Counted from the first letter of the stretch, positions 25,601-34,163 are shown. The stretch is 64,000 bases of DNA from Flaviflagellibacter deserti (GCF_042652085.1 NZ_JBHSJF010000002.1:62001-126000), one strand, 5' to 3'. Translations and numbers: made by a program. Notes: generated by a model not told the origin, from the letters alone.

Positions 25601-25757
25601 CACGGGCGGTGCGGACCAGCCAGGCGGCCTCGGTCATCGCCTTGTCGCGCTGCTCGGTGGAAAGAGAAATCTCGTTCAGGAGGCTGCGGACGGCCTCTGC
25701 CTCGTCGCGGTATTTGCCGCGATCGAGATCATCCCACGCAATCGACTTGTCCGACAT
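22662..25757 (-). CDS. putA: Bifunctional proline dehydrogenase / L-glutamate gamma-semialdehyde dehydrogenase
   Basis: 1031 residues. The N-terminal half is the FAD proline dehydrogenase barrel (SVKLSALSPRYE, DAEEADRLALSLKL, LMVRLVKGAYWDTEVKRAQ, YDPVFTTK-like VFTTKAATDLSYL). The C-terminal half is the aldehyde dehydrogenase domain with NFPLAIFTGQIAAALAAGN, the Glu in ETGGLNGM and the catalytic Cys in GSAGQRCSALRLL. There is no N-terminal ribbon-helix-helix domain, so it does not repress its own gene. It degrades proline to glutamate at the inner membrane. Confidence 0.97.
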   Translation of the reverse strand: MSDKSIAWDDLDRGKYRDEAEAVRSLLNEISLSTEQRDKAMTEAAWLVRTARAAGHQGLVESFMQEFSLGTREGLVLMCLAEALLRTPDDDTRDRLIAEKIASADWASHRGQSDSLFVNASTWGLMLTGRLIDVGDAKKDIGGFMRRMVGRLGEPVIRTAIGRAIAMMSEQFVLGRDIAAALRRADRENLLCSFDMLGEGARTEADADRYEKAYAHAIGEVGKAAGKTGPETEHGVSVKLSALSPRYEAVQEARVWETLYPRMKRLALEAKRYDINLTIDAEEADRLALSLKLLERLVREGGLGAWKGLGLAVQSYQKRAPEVIERVGELARQTGRRLMVRLVKGAYWDTEVKRAQIAGRLDYPVFTTKAATDLSYLVCAQRMIDAAPHIFPQFATHNAHTLATVREMAERAGVACEFQRLHGMGQSLYAAAKKRNKKVSVRTYAPVGSHEELLPYLVRRLLENGANTSFVHAFLDEEVPVDAIISDPVPTVREQPDRHPKIPPPPPGLYGSARKNSAGIDLTVRSERDDLALAIGKLDRNPLHAKPLGGTDAKKRNQKEVRSPADHSRVVGRTSDATPKDIDAAVARSRKAQRAWDAAGGAARAKVLRAMADALEADRGRLIAILSREGGKTLADGISEVREAADFCRYYAHLAEKQFSGPEVLTGPAGERNLLSLHGRGVFACISPWNFPLAIFTGQIAAALAAGNAVLAKPAEQTPLIAHAAVLLFHRAGLDPDLLSLIPGDGATVGSTLVNHPEIDGVAFTGGTETAWAINRSLAARNGPIVPFIAETGGLNGMFVDTTALREQVIDDVVLSAFGSAGQRCSALRLLFLPNDTADMLITGIKGAMDALVIGDPANPSTDIGPVIDTEARDALERHAERLENEATILHRLEAPEDGTFFGPILAEIPAPDFLQREVFGPILHVVRYEPEKLEEVASALASLRYGLTLGVHSRIDGFADEVARLVPAGNVYVNRSIIGAVVGVQPFGGEGLSGTGPKAGGPNALLRYAVERVTSINIAAQGGDPALMNL

Positions 25758-25800
25758 GACCCGCAGATTAGCGCCGTCCGGCGGCGGTGAAAGGGCTACA

Positions 25801-25831
25801 AAAGAAAAAGCGCCCCGGAAAACCGGGGCGC
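25801..25831 (-). terminator. Rho-independent terminator of the Hsp20 gene
   Basis: Perfect 9-bp stem GCGCCCCGG-AAAA-CCGGGGCGC; read leftward it is followed by TTTTTCTTT. It lies 23 bp after the Hsp20 stop. Confidence 0.85.
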
Positions 25832-25854
25832 CTGTTCATAAGCCTGAGGCGCGG

Positions 25855-26322
25855 TTACGCGGCGGCCTGGTTTTCGATGATCGCGGTGGGCTTGGAGCCC
25901 GAGCCGATCTGGATCGTGCGGGGCTTCTTGGCCTCCGGCACCTCGCGGACGAGATCGATATGGAGCAGGCCGTTCTCGAGGCTCGCGCCCTTTACCTGCA
26001 CATAGTCGGCAAGCTGGAAGCGGCGCTCGAAAGCGCGGGCCGCGATGCCTTGGTGAAGCACTTCGCCCTTCTGTTCGGAGGGCTGCTTGTCGCCCTTCAC
26101 CGAGAGGGCGTTTTCCTTGACTTCGATATTGAGGTCGCTCTCGGCGAAGCCGGCGACGGCGACCGTAATGCGGTACTCGTTCTCACCCGTGCGCTCGATG
26201 TTGTAGGGCGGATAGCCGGGCGCGGTTGCAGCCTCGGGTCCCGCAAGCTGATCGAGCAGGGTAAACAGCCGGTCGAAGCCGACGGTCGAACGGTAGAGCG
26301 GGGTCGGATCGAAAGTACGCAT
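25855..26322 (-). CDS. Hsp20 / alpha-crystallin small heat-shock protein
   Basis: 155 residues of the rhizobial IbpA-like class. N-terminal PLYRSTVGFDRLF, then an alpha-crystallin domain (about residues 35-130) with YRITVAVAGFAESDLNIEV, and the late segment AFERRFQLADYVQV before the C-terminal extension. It is an ATP-independent holdase for unfolding proteins. AAGGAGG precedes the ATG. The 5' region carries a candidate heat-shock promoter (26413-26440) and a stem (26353-26372); such genes in rhizobia are often under RpoH and RNA-thermometer control. A strong terminator follows. Confidence 0.93.
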   Translation of the reverse strand: MRTFDPTPLYRSTVGFDRLFTLLDQLAGPEAATAPGYPPYNIERTGENEYRITVAVAGFAESDLNIEVKENALSVKGDKQPSEQKGEVLHQGIAARAFERRFQLADYVQVKGASLENGLLHIDLVREVPEAKKPRTIQIGSGSKPTAIIENQAAA

Positions 26323-26352
26323 GTCACATCCTCCTTGAAGCGATGCAAATTC

Positions 26353-26372
26353 GGCTCGCCAACGGCCGAGCC
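26353..26372 (-). promoter_or_regulatory. Stem-loop in the Hsp20 5' leader
   Basis: GGCTCG pairs with CGAGCC across an 8-nt loop, about 15 nt upstream of the Shine-Dalgarno sequence. It could belong to an RNA thermometer, but the short anti-SD motif typical of ROSE elements was not clearly seen. Confidence 0.3.
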
Positions 26373-26412
26373 TGTTTCAAACGCACACCCCATATGGGCC
26401 TGTGCCCCCTCG

Positions 26413-26440
26413 ATGTGGTAAGGCCATTTTCGTGTTCAAG
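26413..26440 (-). promoter_or_regulatory. Candidate RpoH heat-shock promoter of the Hsp20 gene
   Basis: Read leftward, CTTGAA (26440-26435) is followed after the CTTG and 17 nt by an ACCACAT -10-like element, close to the alphaproteobacterial RpoH layout CTTG-N17-CYTAT. It overlaps the leader of the divergent hydrolase gene. Confidence 0.35.
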
Positions 26441-26448
26441 ACCTCCCG

Positions 26449-27411
26449 ATGACCCTCAAACTCATTTCGATCCCCGAGAATCCTGTTCCGGAGGGCGGCG
26501 AGCCGTTCATGCTCGTGACGTCGGACGGCGTCGAGCTGCGCGCGGCGCGGTTTCCCGCGCGCAAGGGCGTGCCCTTCAAGGGAACCGTCTGTCTGTTCCA
26601 GGGCAGGGCGGAATTCATCGAGAAATATTACGAGACGATCGAGGACCTGAACGAACGCGGCTTCTGCGTCGCGACGCTCGACTGGCGCGGGCAGGGCGGA
26701 TCGCAGCGGAGGCTGAAGAATCCCCGTCGCGGCCATGTCCGTCACTTCGATGACTTCCAGCTCGATATGGATGTCTTCATGCAGGATTTCGCGCTGCCCG
26801 AATGTCCGCCGCCATTCTTCGCGCTGGCGCATTCGATGGGTGGCGCGGTCATTCTGGAGGCAGCGCGGCGGCGTTCGACCTGGTTCGACCGGATCGTGCT
26901 CTCGGCGCCGATGATCTCGCTGCCGGGCTTCGCCGCCGATCCCCTTGCGCGGCGGGTCGCGGTTCTATTCACCGCGCTCGGCCTGTCCGGCCTGTTCGTG
27001 CCGGGCGGCAATGAGGGCAACCTCTATCACGGCGAGTTCGCGCGCAATCCGCTGACGAGCGACGAGAAGAGGTTCAAACGCACCGGGGCGGTCGCGGAGG
27101 CCGCGCCGCATCTATGCCTGGGCTCGCCGACGATCGGCTGGCTGCGGGCCGCCCACCGGGGAATGACTTTGTTCGAGGATCCGGAAAAGATCTCCGAGAT
27201 CAGGACGCCGACTCTGTTCATCGCCGCCGGCGACGAGAAGGTCGTGTCCAACAATGCGATCGAGGTTCTGGCATCGCAGATGCGTACGGCGGAAGTGGTG
27301 ACGCTGCCGAACGCACGTCATGAACTCCTGATGGAGCGCGACGGCATTCGCGACGCGTTCTTCGCCGCCTTCGACGCCTTTATTCCAGGGACGCCGACTT
27401 TCCCGGACTAA
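26449..27411 (+). CDS. Alpha/beta hydrolase, lysophospholipase-like
   Basis: 320 residues of the PldB/monoglyceride-lipase group. LDWRGQGGSQRRL, nucleophile elbow AHSMGG (Ser near residue 127), Asp in TLFIAAGDEKVV and His in NARHELLME form the catalytic triad. No signal peptide, so cytoplasmic. It would cut lysophospholipids or monoacylglycerols; substrate is inferred from family. It is divergent from Hsp20 and its last 4 bp overlap the convergent hisN gene. Confidence 0.88.
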   Translation: MTLKLISIPENPVPEGGEPFMLVTSDGVELRAARFPARKGVPFKGTVCLFQGRAEFIEKYYETIEDLNERGFCVATLDWRGQGGSQRRLKNPRRGHVRHFDDFQLDMDVFMQDFALPECPPPFFALAHSMGGAVILEAARRRSTWFDRIVLSAPMISLPGFAADPLARRVAVLFTALGLSGLFVPGGNEGNLYHGEFARNPLTSDEKRFKRTGAVAEAAPHLCLGSPTIGWLRAAHRGMTLFEDPEKISEIRTPTLFIAAGDEKVVSNNAIEVLASQMRTAEVVTLPNARHELLMERDGIRDAFFAAFDAFIPGTPTFPD

Positions 27412-28190
27412 GCCTTGTTGAGGATTTCCATCGCCGCCGCGTGGACGCGCTTGTCGCCCGCAGCGATCACGCGGCCGCCGTTCGAGGCCGGCCCGCCGTT
27501 CCAGTCGGTGACCACACCTCCGGCGCCTTCGATGATCGGAATGAGAGCGACGATGTCGTAGGGCTTGAGATCGGTTTCGACGACGAGATCGATCTGACCT
27601 GCCGCCAGCATGCAGTATGCGTAACAGTCGCCACCGTAGCGGGTCGTGCGGGTCACCGCTTCGAGGCGCTCGAACGCCGTGAGGTCGTCACCCGTGAATA
27701 TCCGGGGCGAGGTTGCCGACATGATCGCCTGTTCGATCGTCGCGCAGGGACGGGTGCGAAGGCGCCGGTCGCCGAGCGGGCCCCGATAACGCGCCGAGCC
27801 GCCATCGCCGAAGAAGCGCTCCTTGGTGAAGGGCTGGCTCATCATGCCGTAGACGGGAGCGCCGCTTTTCAGGAGCCCGATCAGCGTTCCCCAGGTCGGC
27901 AGGCCAGTGATGAAGCCGCGCGTCCCGTCGATCGGGTCGAGCACCCAGACATATTCCGCGCCGTCACCCTCGCTGCCGAATTCCTCGCCAATCACGCCGT
28001 GGTTCGGAAAAGTGACCTTGATCAGCTGCCGCATCGCGGCTTCGCCGGCATGGTCCGCCGCTGTGACGGGATCAAAGCCTCGCCCGGCCTTGTTCTCCAC
28101 GCCGATTGAGGTGCGGAAGAACGGCATCACGGCCTCGCCGGCGACATTGGCAAGGCGCTCGACGAAGGCTTCGAAATCGACGGCTGTCAT
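27408..28190 (-). CDS. hisN: Histidinol-phosphatase, inositol-monophosphatase family
   Basis: 260 residues. Metal-binding motifs of the IMPase fold are complete: GEEFG, DPIDGTRGFITGLP and the late KPYDIVALIPIIEGAGG. The segment WVLDPIDGTRGF is typical of HisN, which dephosphorylates histidinol phosphate in Rhizobiales lacking HisB phosphatase; inositol monophosphatase is the alternative. It ends 4 bp inside the convergent hydrolase gene, and its start is 11 bp from the stop of the N-formylglutamate amidohydrolase gene, which would be first in a two-gene operon. Confidence 0.88.
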   Translation of the reverse strand: MTAVDFEAFVERLANVAGEAVMPFFRTSIGVENKAGRGFDPVTAADHAGEAAMRQLIKVTFPNHGVIGEEFGSEGDGAEYVWVLDPIDGTRGFITGLPTWGTLIGLLKSGAPVYGMMSQPFTKERFFGDGGSARYRGPLGDRRLRTRPCATIEQAIMSATSPRIFTGDDLTAFERLEAVTRTTRYGGDCYAYCMLAAGQIDLVVETDLKPYDIVALIPIIEGAGGVVTDWNGGPASNGGRVIAAGDKRVHAAAMEILNKA

Positions 28191-28201
28191 GGGGAGAGGG
28201 C

Positions 28202-29092
28202 TTACTCGGCGGCGGCGCGCCTGACCAGCATTTCCGCGCCCGCGAAGGCTATCAATTGCTCGACGAAGATCGCGAGTTGCTCCGAAAGCACGGAGAAGCC
28301 GGCAGTCTTCTCATGGCGCTTCTCGTCCATGTAGAGGCCGCGGTTGATCTCGACCTGCAATGTATGAGCCCCCGCGGCCGGGGCGCCGTAATGTTCGGTG
28401 ATATAGCCGCCGGCATAAGGCCGATTGCGGGCGACCGAGAACCCGAGGCCGCGGAGGCAGACCTCGGCCATATCAAGGACGGCCGAGGCGCAACTCGTGC
28501 CGTAGCGATCGCCGAGCACGATGTCGGCGCGGTTGCGCTCCTCCTTGGAAGCGCCGAGCGACGGCATCGAATGGCAATCGACGAGAATGACGGAGCCGAA
28601 CCGCGCATGCGTGCGTGCCAACAGGCGGCCAAGCATCTGGTGGTAGGGCTTGTAGAGGGTCTCGATTCGCTGGATCGCCTCTTCGACAGGCAGGCGCCGG
28701 TCGTAGATTTCCTGGGCATCGCCGACGATGCGCGCGATCGTGCCGAGGCCTCCGGCAACGCGGAGCGAGCGGGTATTGGCGTTCGGCGGCAGGCGGCCTT
28801 CGAACATCCGCGGGTCCAGCTCGTAGGGTTCGCGATTGACGTCGAGGAAGGCGCGCGGGAAGTGCGCCCGCATCAGCGGTGCGCCGGAATTCACAGCCGA
28901 CAGAAAGAGTTCGTCGACGAAGGCGTCTTCGGAGCGCCGCAGGCTCAAAGGGTCGAGCCGCGTGCTGGCGAGAAAGCTCGCCGGGTAGCGGGCGCCTGAA
29001 TGCGGCGAGTTGAAGATGACCGGCGCGACGGTACGGCCGGGTTCCACGATCTCAAAGGCCGGTTCGGAGAGCGTATCGATCAGAAGCGGCAT
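28202..29092 (-). CDS. N-formylglutamate amidohydrolase
   Basis: 296 residues from the ATG at 29092 (MPLLIDTL), preceded by AAGGG; an upstream in-frame start at 29140 adds 16 non-conserved residues. FNSPHSGARYP (zinc His), VNREPYELDPRMF and DCHSMPS are family signatures. It hydrolyses N-formyl-glutamate, the last step of the five-step histidine degradation route, though homologues also act on other acyl amino acids. No other hut genes are present here. It sits upstream of hisN in a likely operon. Confidence 0.9.
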   Translation of the reverse strand: MPLLIDTLSEPAFEIVEPGRTVAPVIFNSPHSGARYPASFLASTRLDPLSLRRSEDAFVDELFLSAVNSGAPLMRAHFPRAFLDVNREPYELDPRMFEGRLPPNANTRSLRVAGGLGTIARIVGDAQEIYDRRLPVEEAIQRIETLYKPYHQMLGRLLARTHARFGSVILVDCHSMPSLGASKEERNRADIVLGDRYGTSCASAVLDMAEVCLRGLGFSVARNRPYAGGYITEHYGAPAAGAHTLQVEINRGLYMDEKRHEKTAGFSVLSEQLAIFVEQLIAFAGAEMLVRRAAAE

Positions 29093-29237
29093 TTCGCCCT
29101 TGGTTTGAGATCGCAGCGGACAATTCGGACATCGTGCCAAGCCCTGCGGCGACTGTCCACGTTTTCAGCGCAAACGTGATGTTTACCCCTCCGGTCGCTT
29201 ATGTGAAAAACGTGCTCGCGGAGCTTCTGGACGACTG

Positions 29238-29603
29238 ATGGACATGAACAAGATCATCCTGGCTGAAGACGACAACGATATGCGGCGCTTTCTCGCCAAG
29301 GCGCTGGAAAATGCCGGGTATGAGGTCGTGTCCTTCGACAACGGTCTCTCGGCCTATAACCGCCTTCGCGAGGAGCCTTTCGAGCTCCTCCTCACCGACA
29401 TCGTAATGCCCGAGATGGACGGAATCGAGCTGGCGCGCCGCGCCGCCGAACTCGACCCGGACATCAAGATCATGTTCATCACCGGCTTCGCGGCCGTTGC
29501 GCTGAACCCGGATTCGAATACGCCGAAGGAAGCCAAAGTGCTTTCGAAGCCGTTCCACCTTCGCGACCTTGTCAACGAGGTCCAGAAGATGCTGGCGGCC
29601 TGA
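29238..29603 (+). CDS. cpdR: Receiver-domain response regulator CpdR
   Basis: 121 residues, one receiver domain. ILAEDDNDMRRFLAKALENA, phosphoacceptor Asp54 in LLTDIVMPEMDG and Lys in LSKPFHLRDL match CpdR closely. Unphosphorylated CpdR brings ClpXP to the pole to degrade cell-cycle proteins such as CtrA. A second ATG at 29244 is an equally good start (MNKIILAEDD). It lies just upstream of tRNA-Val, an arrangement common in Rhizobiales. Confidence 0.93.
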   Translation: MDMNKIILAEDDNDMRRFLAKALENAGYEVVSFDNGLSAYNRLREEPFELLLTDIVMPEMDGIELARRAAELDPDIKIMFITGFAAVALNPDSNTPKEAKVLSKPFHLRDLVNEVQKMLAA

Positions 29604-29661
29604 TCAGCGCTTGCGGTCCCCGAGCGGAGTCGGTATACGAGCCGCCTCCGCGCAGGAAAAT

Positions 29662-29736
29662 GGGCGATTAGCTCAGCGGGAGAGCACTTCGTTGACATCG
29701 AAGGGGTCACTGGTTCAATCCCAGTATCGCCCACCA
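29662..29736 (+). tRNA. tRNA-Val (GAC)
   Basis: Acceptor stem GGGCGAT/ATCGCCC, D-arm GCTC-AGCGGGA-GAGC, anticodon arm CTTCG-TTGACAT-CGAAG with anticodon GAC, T-arm CTGG-TTCAATC-CCAG, then discriminator A and encoded CCA. All stems pair fully. Confidence 0.97.
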
Positions 29737-29920
29737 TTTTCCGCCCATATTCTCAAACACTTGCGGCTCCTGACGCGCCACCCTTCATGGAACGAAGGGG
29801 GCCGTGGGTGCAAAGAATATCCCGCCGGCGATATCATGCGGCGACAGAAGAAGTTTTGCCGAGCGTTAAGGTCGGTCGGGCATTCTGGGGATCGGCATCA
29901 TTGCCGCTCCGGAACTGAAT

Positions 29921-31039
29921 TTGAAAAAGCTCGGCTCGATTCTCGATGGTGAGAACAATTCCTTCAATCTGCTCCGCCTGTTGGCAGCGCTTCTGGTGGT
30001 GATCTCCCATTCTTTCGAGATCCCTGTCGGGCCCGACGCAATTCAACCGCTCGACGGTCCCACGCCGTTCAATCTTGGCGCCCACGCAGTCAACGCGTTC
30101 TTCATCATATCGGGCCTGACGCTATCGAATAGCATCACGAAGAATCCGGACCTGATCCGATTCGTGACCGCGCGCTGCCTCAGGATTTTCCCCGGCCTGA
30201 TCGCATTCGGGTTCGTCTTCGCGTTCGTCCTGGGGCCGGCGGTCACGACCGCTCCGCTGCAAGAATATTTCTCCGACGCCCGCGCCTATCTCTATCCGTT
30301 CGCCATCCTGCTCGACTTCGGCGATGCAACGCCACCTCTCGGCGTCTTCGAGCAAAACCCTGTCGCGGGGATGGTGAACGATCCGCTCTGGACCATCCGC
30401 TATGAACTCGCCGCCTATTTCGGTTTTGCCCTGCTTGTCGTGACGGGACTTTTCAAAAGCAGAATCGGACTGGTGCTGAGCTGCGCCGCGGTCATCGCCT
30501 ATTTCGGGCTCTTCGAGGTCCGTCCCGGGCTGGGAGGCGAGGTTCACGGCTTCGCCAGCATCGCCCGCTTCGGTTTCTGCTTCATGCTGGGCGTGGTCGC
30601 CTTCTCGCTTCGCGACAGAATCGTCCTTTCGTCCGCGGCGCTCCTTGCCGCTGGGTTCGTTCTCTGGCTGCTCAGCGGCACTCCGCTCGCGCGAGCGGGG
30701 TACCTCTTGTTCACGGGCTACTTCGTATTCGTCATCGGCTCGCTTTCATTCGGAGCCCTGAGCCGATGGACGCGTAGAACCGACATCTCCTACGGAACCT
30801 ATCTTTATGGCTGGCCGATCCAACAGACGCTGATTTTCGCGATGCCGGGTATCGGCATCGGGCCTCTGATGATCGCGACGCTGGCACTGGCGCCATTTGC
30901 CGGTTTGCTTTCATGGGTTCTGGTCGAGAAGCGGGCGCTGTCTTTGAAGCGCCGCTCGGTGCAGTCATCCCATGAGCTCGCACGATCGAAGGATCGCGGC
31001 GGCCTGTCGAAGGCAAGGACTCGCGACGGCTTCGTTTGA
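29921..31039 (+). CDS. Acyltransferase 3 family membrane protein (OafA/YrhL type)
   Basis: 372 residues with about ten hydrophobic helices. NSFNLLRLLAALLVVISHSF gives the family N-terminus with conserved Arg and His, and FFIISGLTL and RIFPGL follow. Such enzymes O-acetylate surface glycans or lipids using cytoplasmic acyl donors. The start is a TTG at 29921; an upstream alternative was not found. It lies 185 bp after the tRNA gene and stands alone, so the acceptor is unknown. Confidence 0.85.
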   Translation: MKKLGSILDGENNSFNLLRLLAALLVVISHSFEIPVGPDAIQPLDGPTPFNLGAHAVNAFFIISGLTLSNSITKNPDLIRFVTARCLRIFPGLIAFGFVFAFVLGPAVTTAPLQEYFSDARAYLYPFAILLDFGDATPPLGVFEQNPVAGMVNDPLWTIRYELAAYFGFALLVVTGLFKSRIGLVLSCAAVIAYFGLFEVRPGLGGEVHGFASIARFGFCFMLGVVAFSLRDRIVLSSAALLAAGFVLWLLSGTPLARAGYLLFTGYFVFVIGSLSFGALSRWTRRTDISYGTYLYGWPIQQTLIFAMPGIGIGPLMIATLALAPFAGLLSWVLVEKRALSLKRRSVQSSHELARSKDRGGLSKARTRDGFV

Positions 31040-31148
31040 CGAGGAACGCGTGCGAGCGCCGGCGAAGCAGACGGCGTTCTCGCATCGACCAAGCCGGATT
31101 TAGCGACAGCAGGCGAAATTGAGGTATCATCATTTCCGGGAAATGATC

Positions 31149-32540
31149 ATGGAAAGCACCATGACGCGTGGAAGTCACATCGTGTCGTCGGACAACATCC
31201 GTGCCGCCTTCTCGGCTGCCATGTCGGCGATGTATCGCACCGAAGTGCCGGCCTACGGAGAGCTGATTTCGCTGGTCGCCGACGTCAATGCCAGGACGCT
31301 GGCCGCCAGCCTCGACGAAACCGACACGCTCGACCGCATCTCCGAGGAACGCCACGGCGCCATCCGTCTCGGCACCGAAGCCGAGCTTGCCATGATGCGG
31401 CGGGTGTTCGCGGTGATGGGAATGTTTCCGGTCGGCTATTACGACCTCAGCGAAGCCGGTGTCCCGGTCCATTCGACCGCGTTTCGGCCGGTTGACGACG
31501 CCGCGCTGAAGATAAGCCCCTTCCGGGTCTTCACCTCGCTGCTCCGCCTCGACTTGATCGAGGATGCCGGCCTGCGCGACGAAGCGGAGGAGATACTGGC
31601 GGCAAGGCGGATTTTTTCCCCGGCCGCTGTGGCACTGGTCGAGAAAGCGGAGTTTGAGGGCGGTCTGGCCGAGCCGGACGTCGCCAGCTTCATCTCCGAA
31701 ATCCTGAAGACTTTCCGCTGGAATGAACAGGCGAGCATCAGCCACGAACGTTACAGCCGATTTCACCGCGTCCACCCTCTGATTGCCGACGTGGTGTCAT
31801 TCAAGGGACCACACATCAACCACCTGACGCCCCGCACGCTCGACATCGATGCCGTGCAGGGACTGATGCCCGCGCGGGGCATCACGCCGAAGGCGGTGAT
31901 CGAAGGACCGCCGTCGCGGAACTGTCCTATCCTCTTGCGCCAGACCTCGTTCAAGGCGCTCGAAGAGCCTGTCTATTTCCCGGATGGCGACGGCACGCTG
32001 CGTCCGGGCTCCCACACCGCCCGCTTCGGCGAGGTCGAACAACGCGGTGTGGCTCTCACGCCGAAAGGGCGCGCCCTCTATGATCGACTGCTGAACGAGG
32101 CGCGCGCCAACATCCGACCTGCCGCCGACGGCTCCAACGCGGATGACTATTACCTCGCCTTGGAAACCGCCTTTCAGGCATTCCCGGACGACTGGGACGA
32201 CATCCGGCGTCGCGGCCTCGGCTATTTCACCTATCGCCTGGGCCGTGTGATCGACGGCGGAGCGCACGACAAGCCCGATCTGGAAACGCTCATCGAAACC
32301 GGCGCGATTCTCTTCGACCCGATCGTCTACGAGGATTTCCTCCCGGTCAGCGCCGCGGGTATTTTTCAGTCGAACCTGGGCGACGCGGCCGCGCAGAGTC
32401 TGGCAGCCAGTCCCAACCAGAAGCGCTTCGAACAGGCCCTCGGCGCCGCCGTTCTCGACGAATTCAAGCACTATGCTGATATCGAGAAGGCTTCGATCGC
32501 GCATTGCATGGCGGCATTGAACGCAGAGGTCGTGCGCTGA
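31149..32540 (+). CDS. hglS: 2-oxoadipate dioxygenase/decarboxylase (HglS/YdcJ, DUF1338)
   Basis: 463 residues from the ATG at 31149, the first Met giving a plausible N-terminus; starts at 31119 or 31161 are possible. The DUF1338/VOC-like fold shows VPVHSTAFRPVD with a metal His, FKGPHINHLTPRTLDIDAVQ, and the late DPIVYEDFLPVSAAGIFQSN with the metal Glu. HglS is an Fe(II) enzyme turning 2-oxoadipate into D-2-hydroxyglutarate in bacterial lysine catabolism. The aminoadipate-semialdehyde dehydrogenase gene follows 31 bp later, which supports this role. Confidence 0.88.
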   Translation: MESTMTRGSHIVSSDNIRAAFSAAMSAMYRTEVPAYGELISLVADVNARTLAASLDETDTLDRISEERHGAIRLGTEAELAMMRRVFAVMGMFPVGYYDLSEAGVPVHSTAFRPVDDAALKISPFRVFTSLLRLDLIEDAGLRDEAEEILAARRIFSPAAVALVEKAEFEGGLAEPDVASFISEILKTFRWNEQASISHERYSRFHRVHPLIADVVSFKGPHINHLTPRTLDIDAVQGLMPARGITPKAVIEGPPSRNCPILLRQTSFKALEEPVYFPDGDGTLRPGSHTARFGEVEQRGVALTPKGRALYDRLLNEARANIRPAADGSNADDYYLALETAFQAFPDDWDDIRRRGLGYFTYRLGRVIDGGAHDKPDLETLIETGAILFDPIVYEDFLPVSAAGIFQSNLGDAAAQSLAASPNQKRFEQALGAAVLDEFKHYADIEKASIAHCMAALNAEVVR

Positions 32541-32571
32541 ATATGCCGCCCGACAAGCAGAAGGCGGCATC

Positions 32572-34083
32572 ATGACACTACCGAATGAGACGGCGGGGCT
32601 TCTGGCCGAACTGGGCGTTGCGAAGGACGCACTGTCGGGCGGCGACCTCATCGTCCGCAGCCCGGTGACCGGCGAGCAGATCGCCGCGCTAAAGACGATC
32701 TCGCCCGTCGACGCGACGAAGACGATCGACGACGCCCATGAAGCCTTCCTCGCGTGGCGGCTGGTGCCGGCGCCCAAACGCGGCGAGCTGGTGCGGCTGC
32801 TCGGGGAAGAACTGCGCGCGCACAAGGCCGAGCTTGGCCGGCTGGTTTCGATCGAGGTCGGTAAAATCCCGTCCGAAGGCCTCGGCGAAGTGCAGGAGAT
32901 GATCGACATCTGCGATTTCGCCGTCGGCCTCTCCCGCCAACTCTACGGCCTCACCATCGCCACCGAGCGTCCTGGCCATCGCATGATGGAAACATGGCAC
33001 CCGCTGGGCGTCGTCGGCGTCATCTCGGCCTTCAATTTCCCGGTGGCGGTGTGGTCGTGGAACGCGGCCCTTGCGCTGGTCTGCGGCGATGCCGTGGTCT
33101 GGAAGCCGTCGGAAAAGGCACCGCTGACGGCACTCGCCTGCGAAGCGATTTTCAAGCGCGCGGCAGAGCGTTTCGGCGATGCCCCCGAAGGACTGGCGCC
33201 GGTGCTGATCGGCGATCGCGCCCTCGGCGAGATCCTCGTAGACCATCCGAAGGTGCCGCTGGTTTCGGCCACGGGCTCGACCCGCATGGGTCGCGATGTC
33301 GGTCCGAGACTGGCCAAACGCTTTGCCCGCGCGGTGCTGGAGCTTGGCGGTAACAATGCCGGCATCGTCTGCCCTACCGCCGATCTCGACATGGCACTTC
33401 GGGCCATCGCCTTCGGCGCCATGGGTACGGCCGGCCAGCGCTGCACGACGCTCAGGCGGCTGTTCGTCCATGACAGTGTCTACGATGCGTTGGTTCCGCG
33501 CTTGAAGAAGGCCTATGAGAGCGTTTCGATTGGGAATCCGCTGGAAACCACGGCGCCTGTCGGGCCGCTGATCGACAAGGCCGCTTACGACGCCATGCAG
33601 GAGGCTCTCAAGGATGCGGCTTCGCAGGGCGGCAAAGTGACTGGCGGCACGCGGGTCGAGAACGGCCACCCCGATGCCTATTATGTGCGTCCGGCCCTGG
33701 TCGAGATGCCTAGGCAGGTTTCGCCGGTGACGAAGGAGACCTTCGCCCCGATCCTCTATGTGATGAAGTATTCGGACTTCGATACCGTGCTCGACGAGCA
33801 CAACGCGGTGGCTGCGGGGCTTTCGTCATCGATCTTCACCCGAGATCTGCAGGAATCCGAGCGCTTTCTGGGTGTCGACGGCTCGGACTGCGGCATCGCC
33901 AACGTCAACATCGGCACGTCGGGGGCCGAGATCGGTGGCGCCTTCGGTGGCGAGAAGGAGACGGGTGGTGGCCGTGAATCCGGCTCCGACGCCTGGAAGG
34001 CCTATATGCGCCGCGCCACCAACACGGTGAACTATTCCAAGGCGCTACCGCTTGCCCAAGGCGTTTCCTTCGACATTGATTGA
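32572..34083 (+). CDS. amaB: L-alpha-aminoadipate-semialdehyde dehydrogenase (ALDH7 type)
   Basis: 503 residues, full-length aldehyde dehydrogenase. NFPVAVWSWNAALALVCGD, the base Glu in LELGGNNAGIV and the nucleophile Cys in GTAGQRCTTLRRL are present; the tail FGGEKETGGGRESGSDAWK is typical of ALDH7 (antiquitin). It oxidises aminoadipate semialdehyde to 2-aminoadipate with NAD+. With the upstream 2-oxoadipate enzyme, and an aminotransferase encoded elsewhere, it would carry lysine-derived carbon to D-2-hydroxyglutarate. Confidence 0.92.
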   Translation: MTLPNETAGLLAELGVAKDALSGGDLIVRSPVTGEQIAALKTISPVDATKTIDDAHEAFLAWRLVPAPKRGELVRLLGEELRAHKAELGRLVSIEVGKIPSEGLGEVQEMIDICDFAVGLSRQLYGLTIATERPGHRMMETWHPLGVVGVISAFNFPVAVWSWNAALALVCGDAVVWKPSEKAPLTALACEAIFKRAAERFGDAPEGLAPVLIGDRALGEILVDHPKVPLVSATGSTRMGRDVGPRLAKRFARAVLELGGNNAGIVCPTADLDMALRAIAFGAMGTAGQRCTTLRRLFVHDSVYDALVPRLKKAYESVSIGNPLETTAPVGPLIDKAAYDAMQEALKDAASQGGKVTGGTRVENGHPDAYYVRPALVEMPRQVSPVTKETFAPILYVMKYSDFDTVLDEHNAVAAGLSSSIFTRDLQESERFLGVDGSDCGIANVNIGTSGAEIGGAFGGEKETGGGRESGSDAWKAYMRRATNTVNYSKALPLAQGVSFDID

Positions 34084-34163
34084 GCGGGTTCTACGACCGT
34101 CACTCGCCCGCCGGAGTATATCGCGGCCAGTGGCATCTACGCGCCGTTGGGCTGGTGCCGAAA

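Noticed and set aside
29662..31039. tRNA-Val followed by a surface-modification acyltransferase gene as a possible integration site
   Set aside because: No integrase, no duplicated tRNA 3' end and no transposase are visible downstream; flanking genes look like core chromosome.
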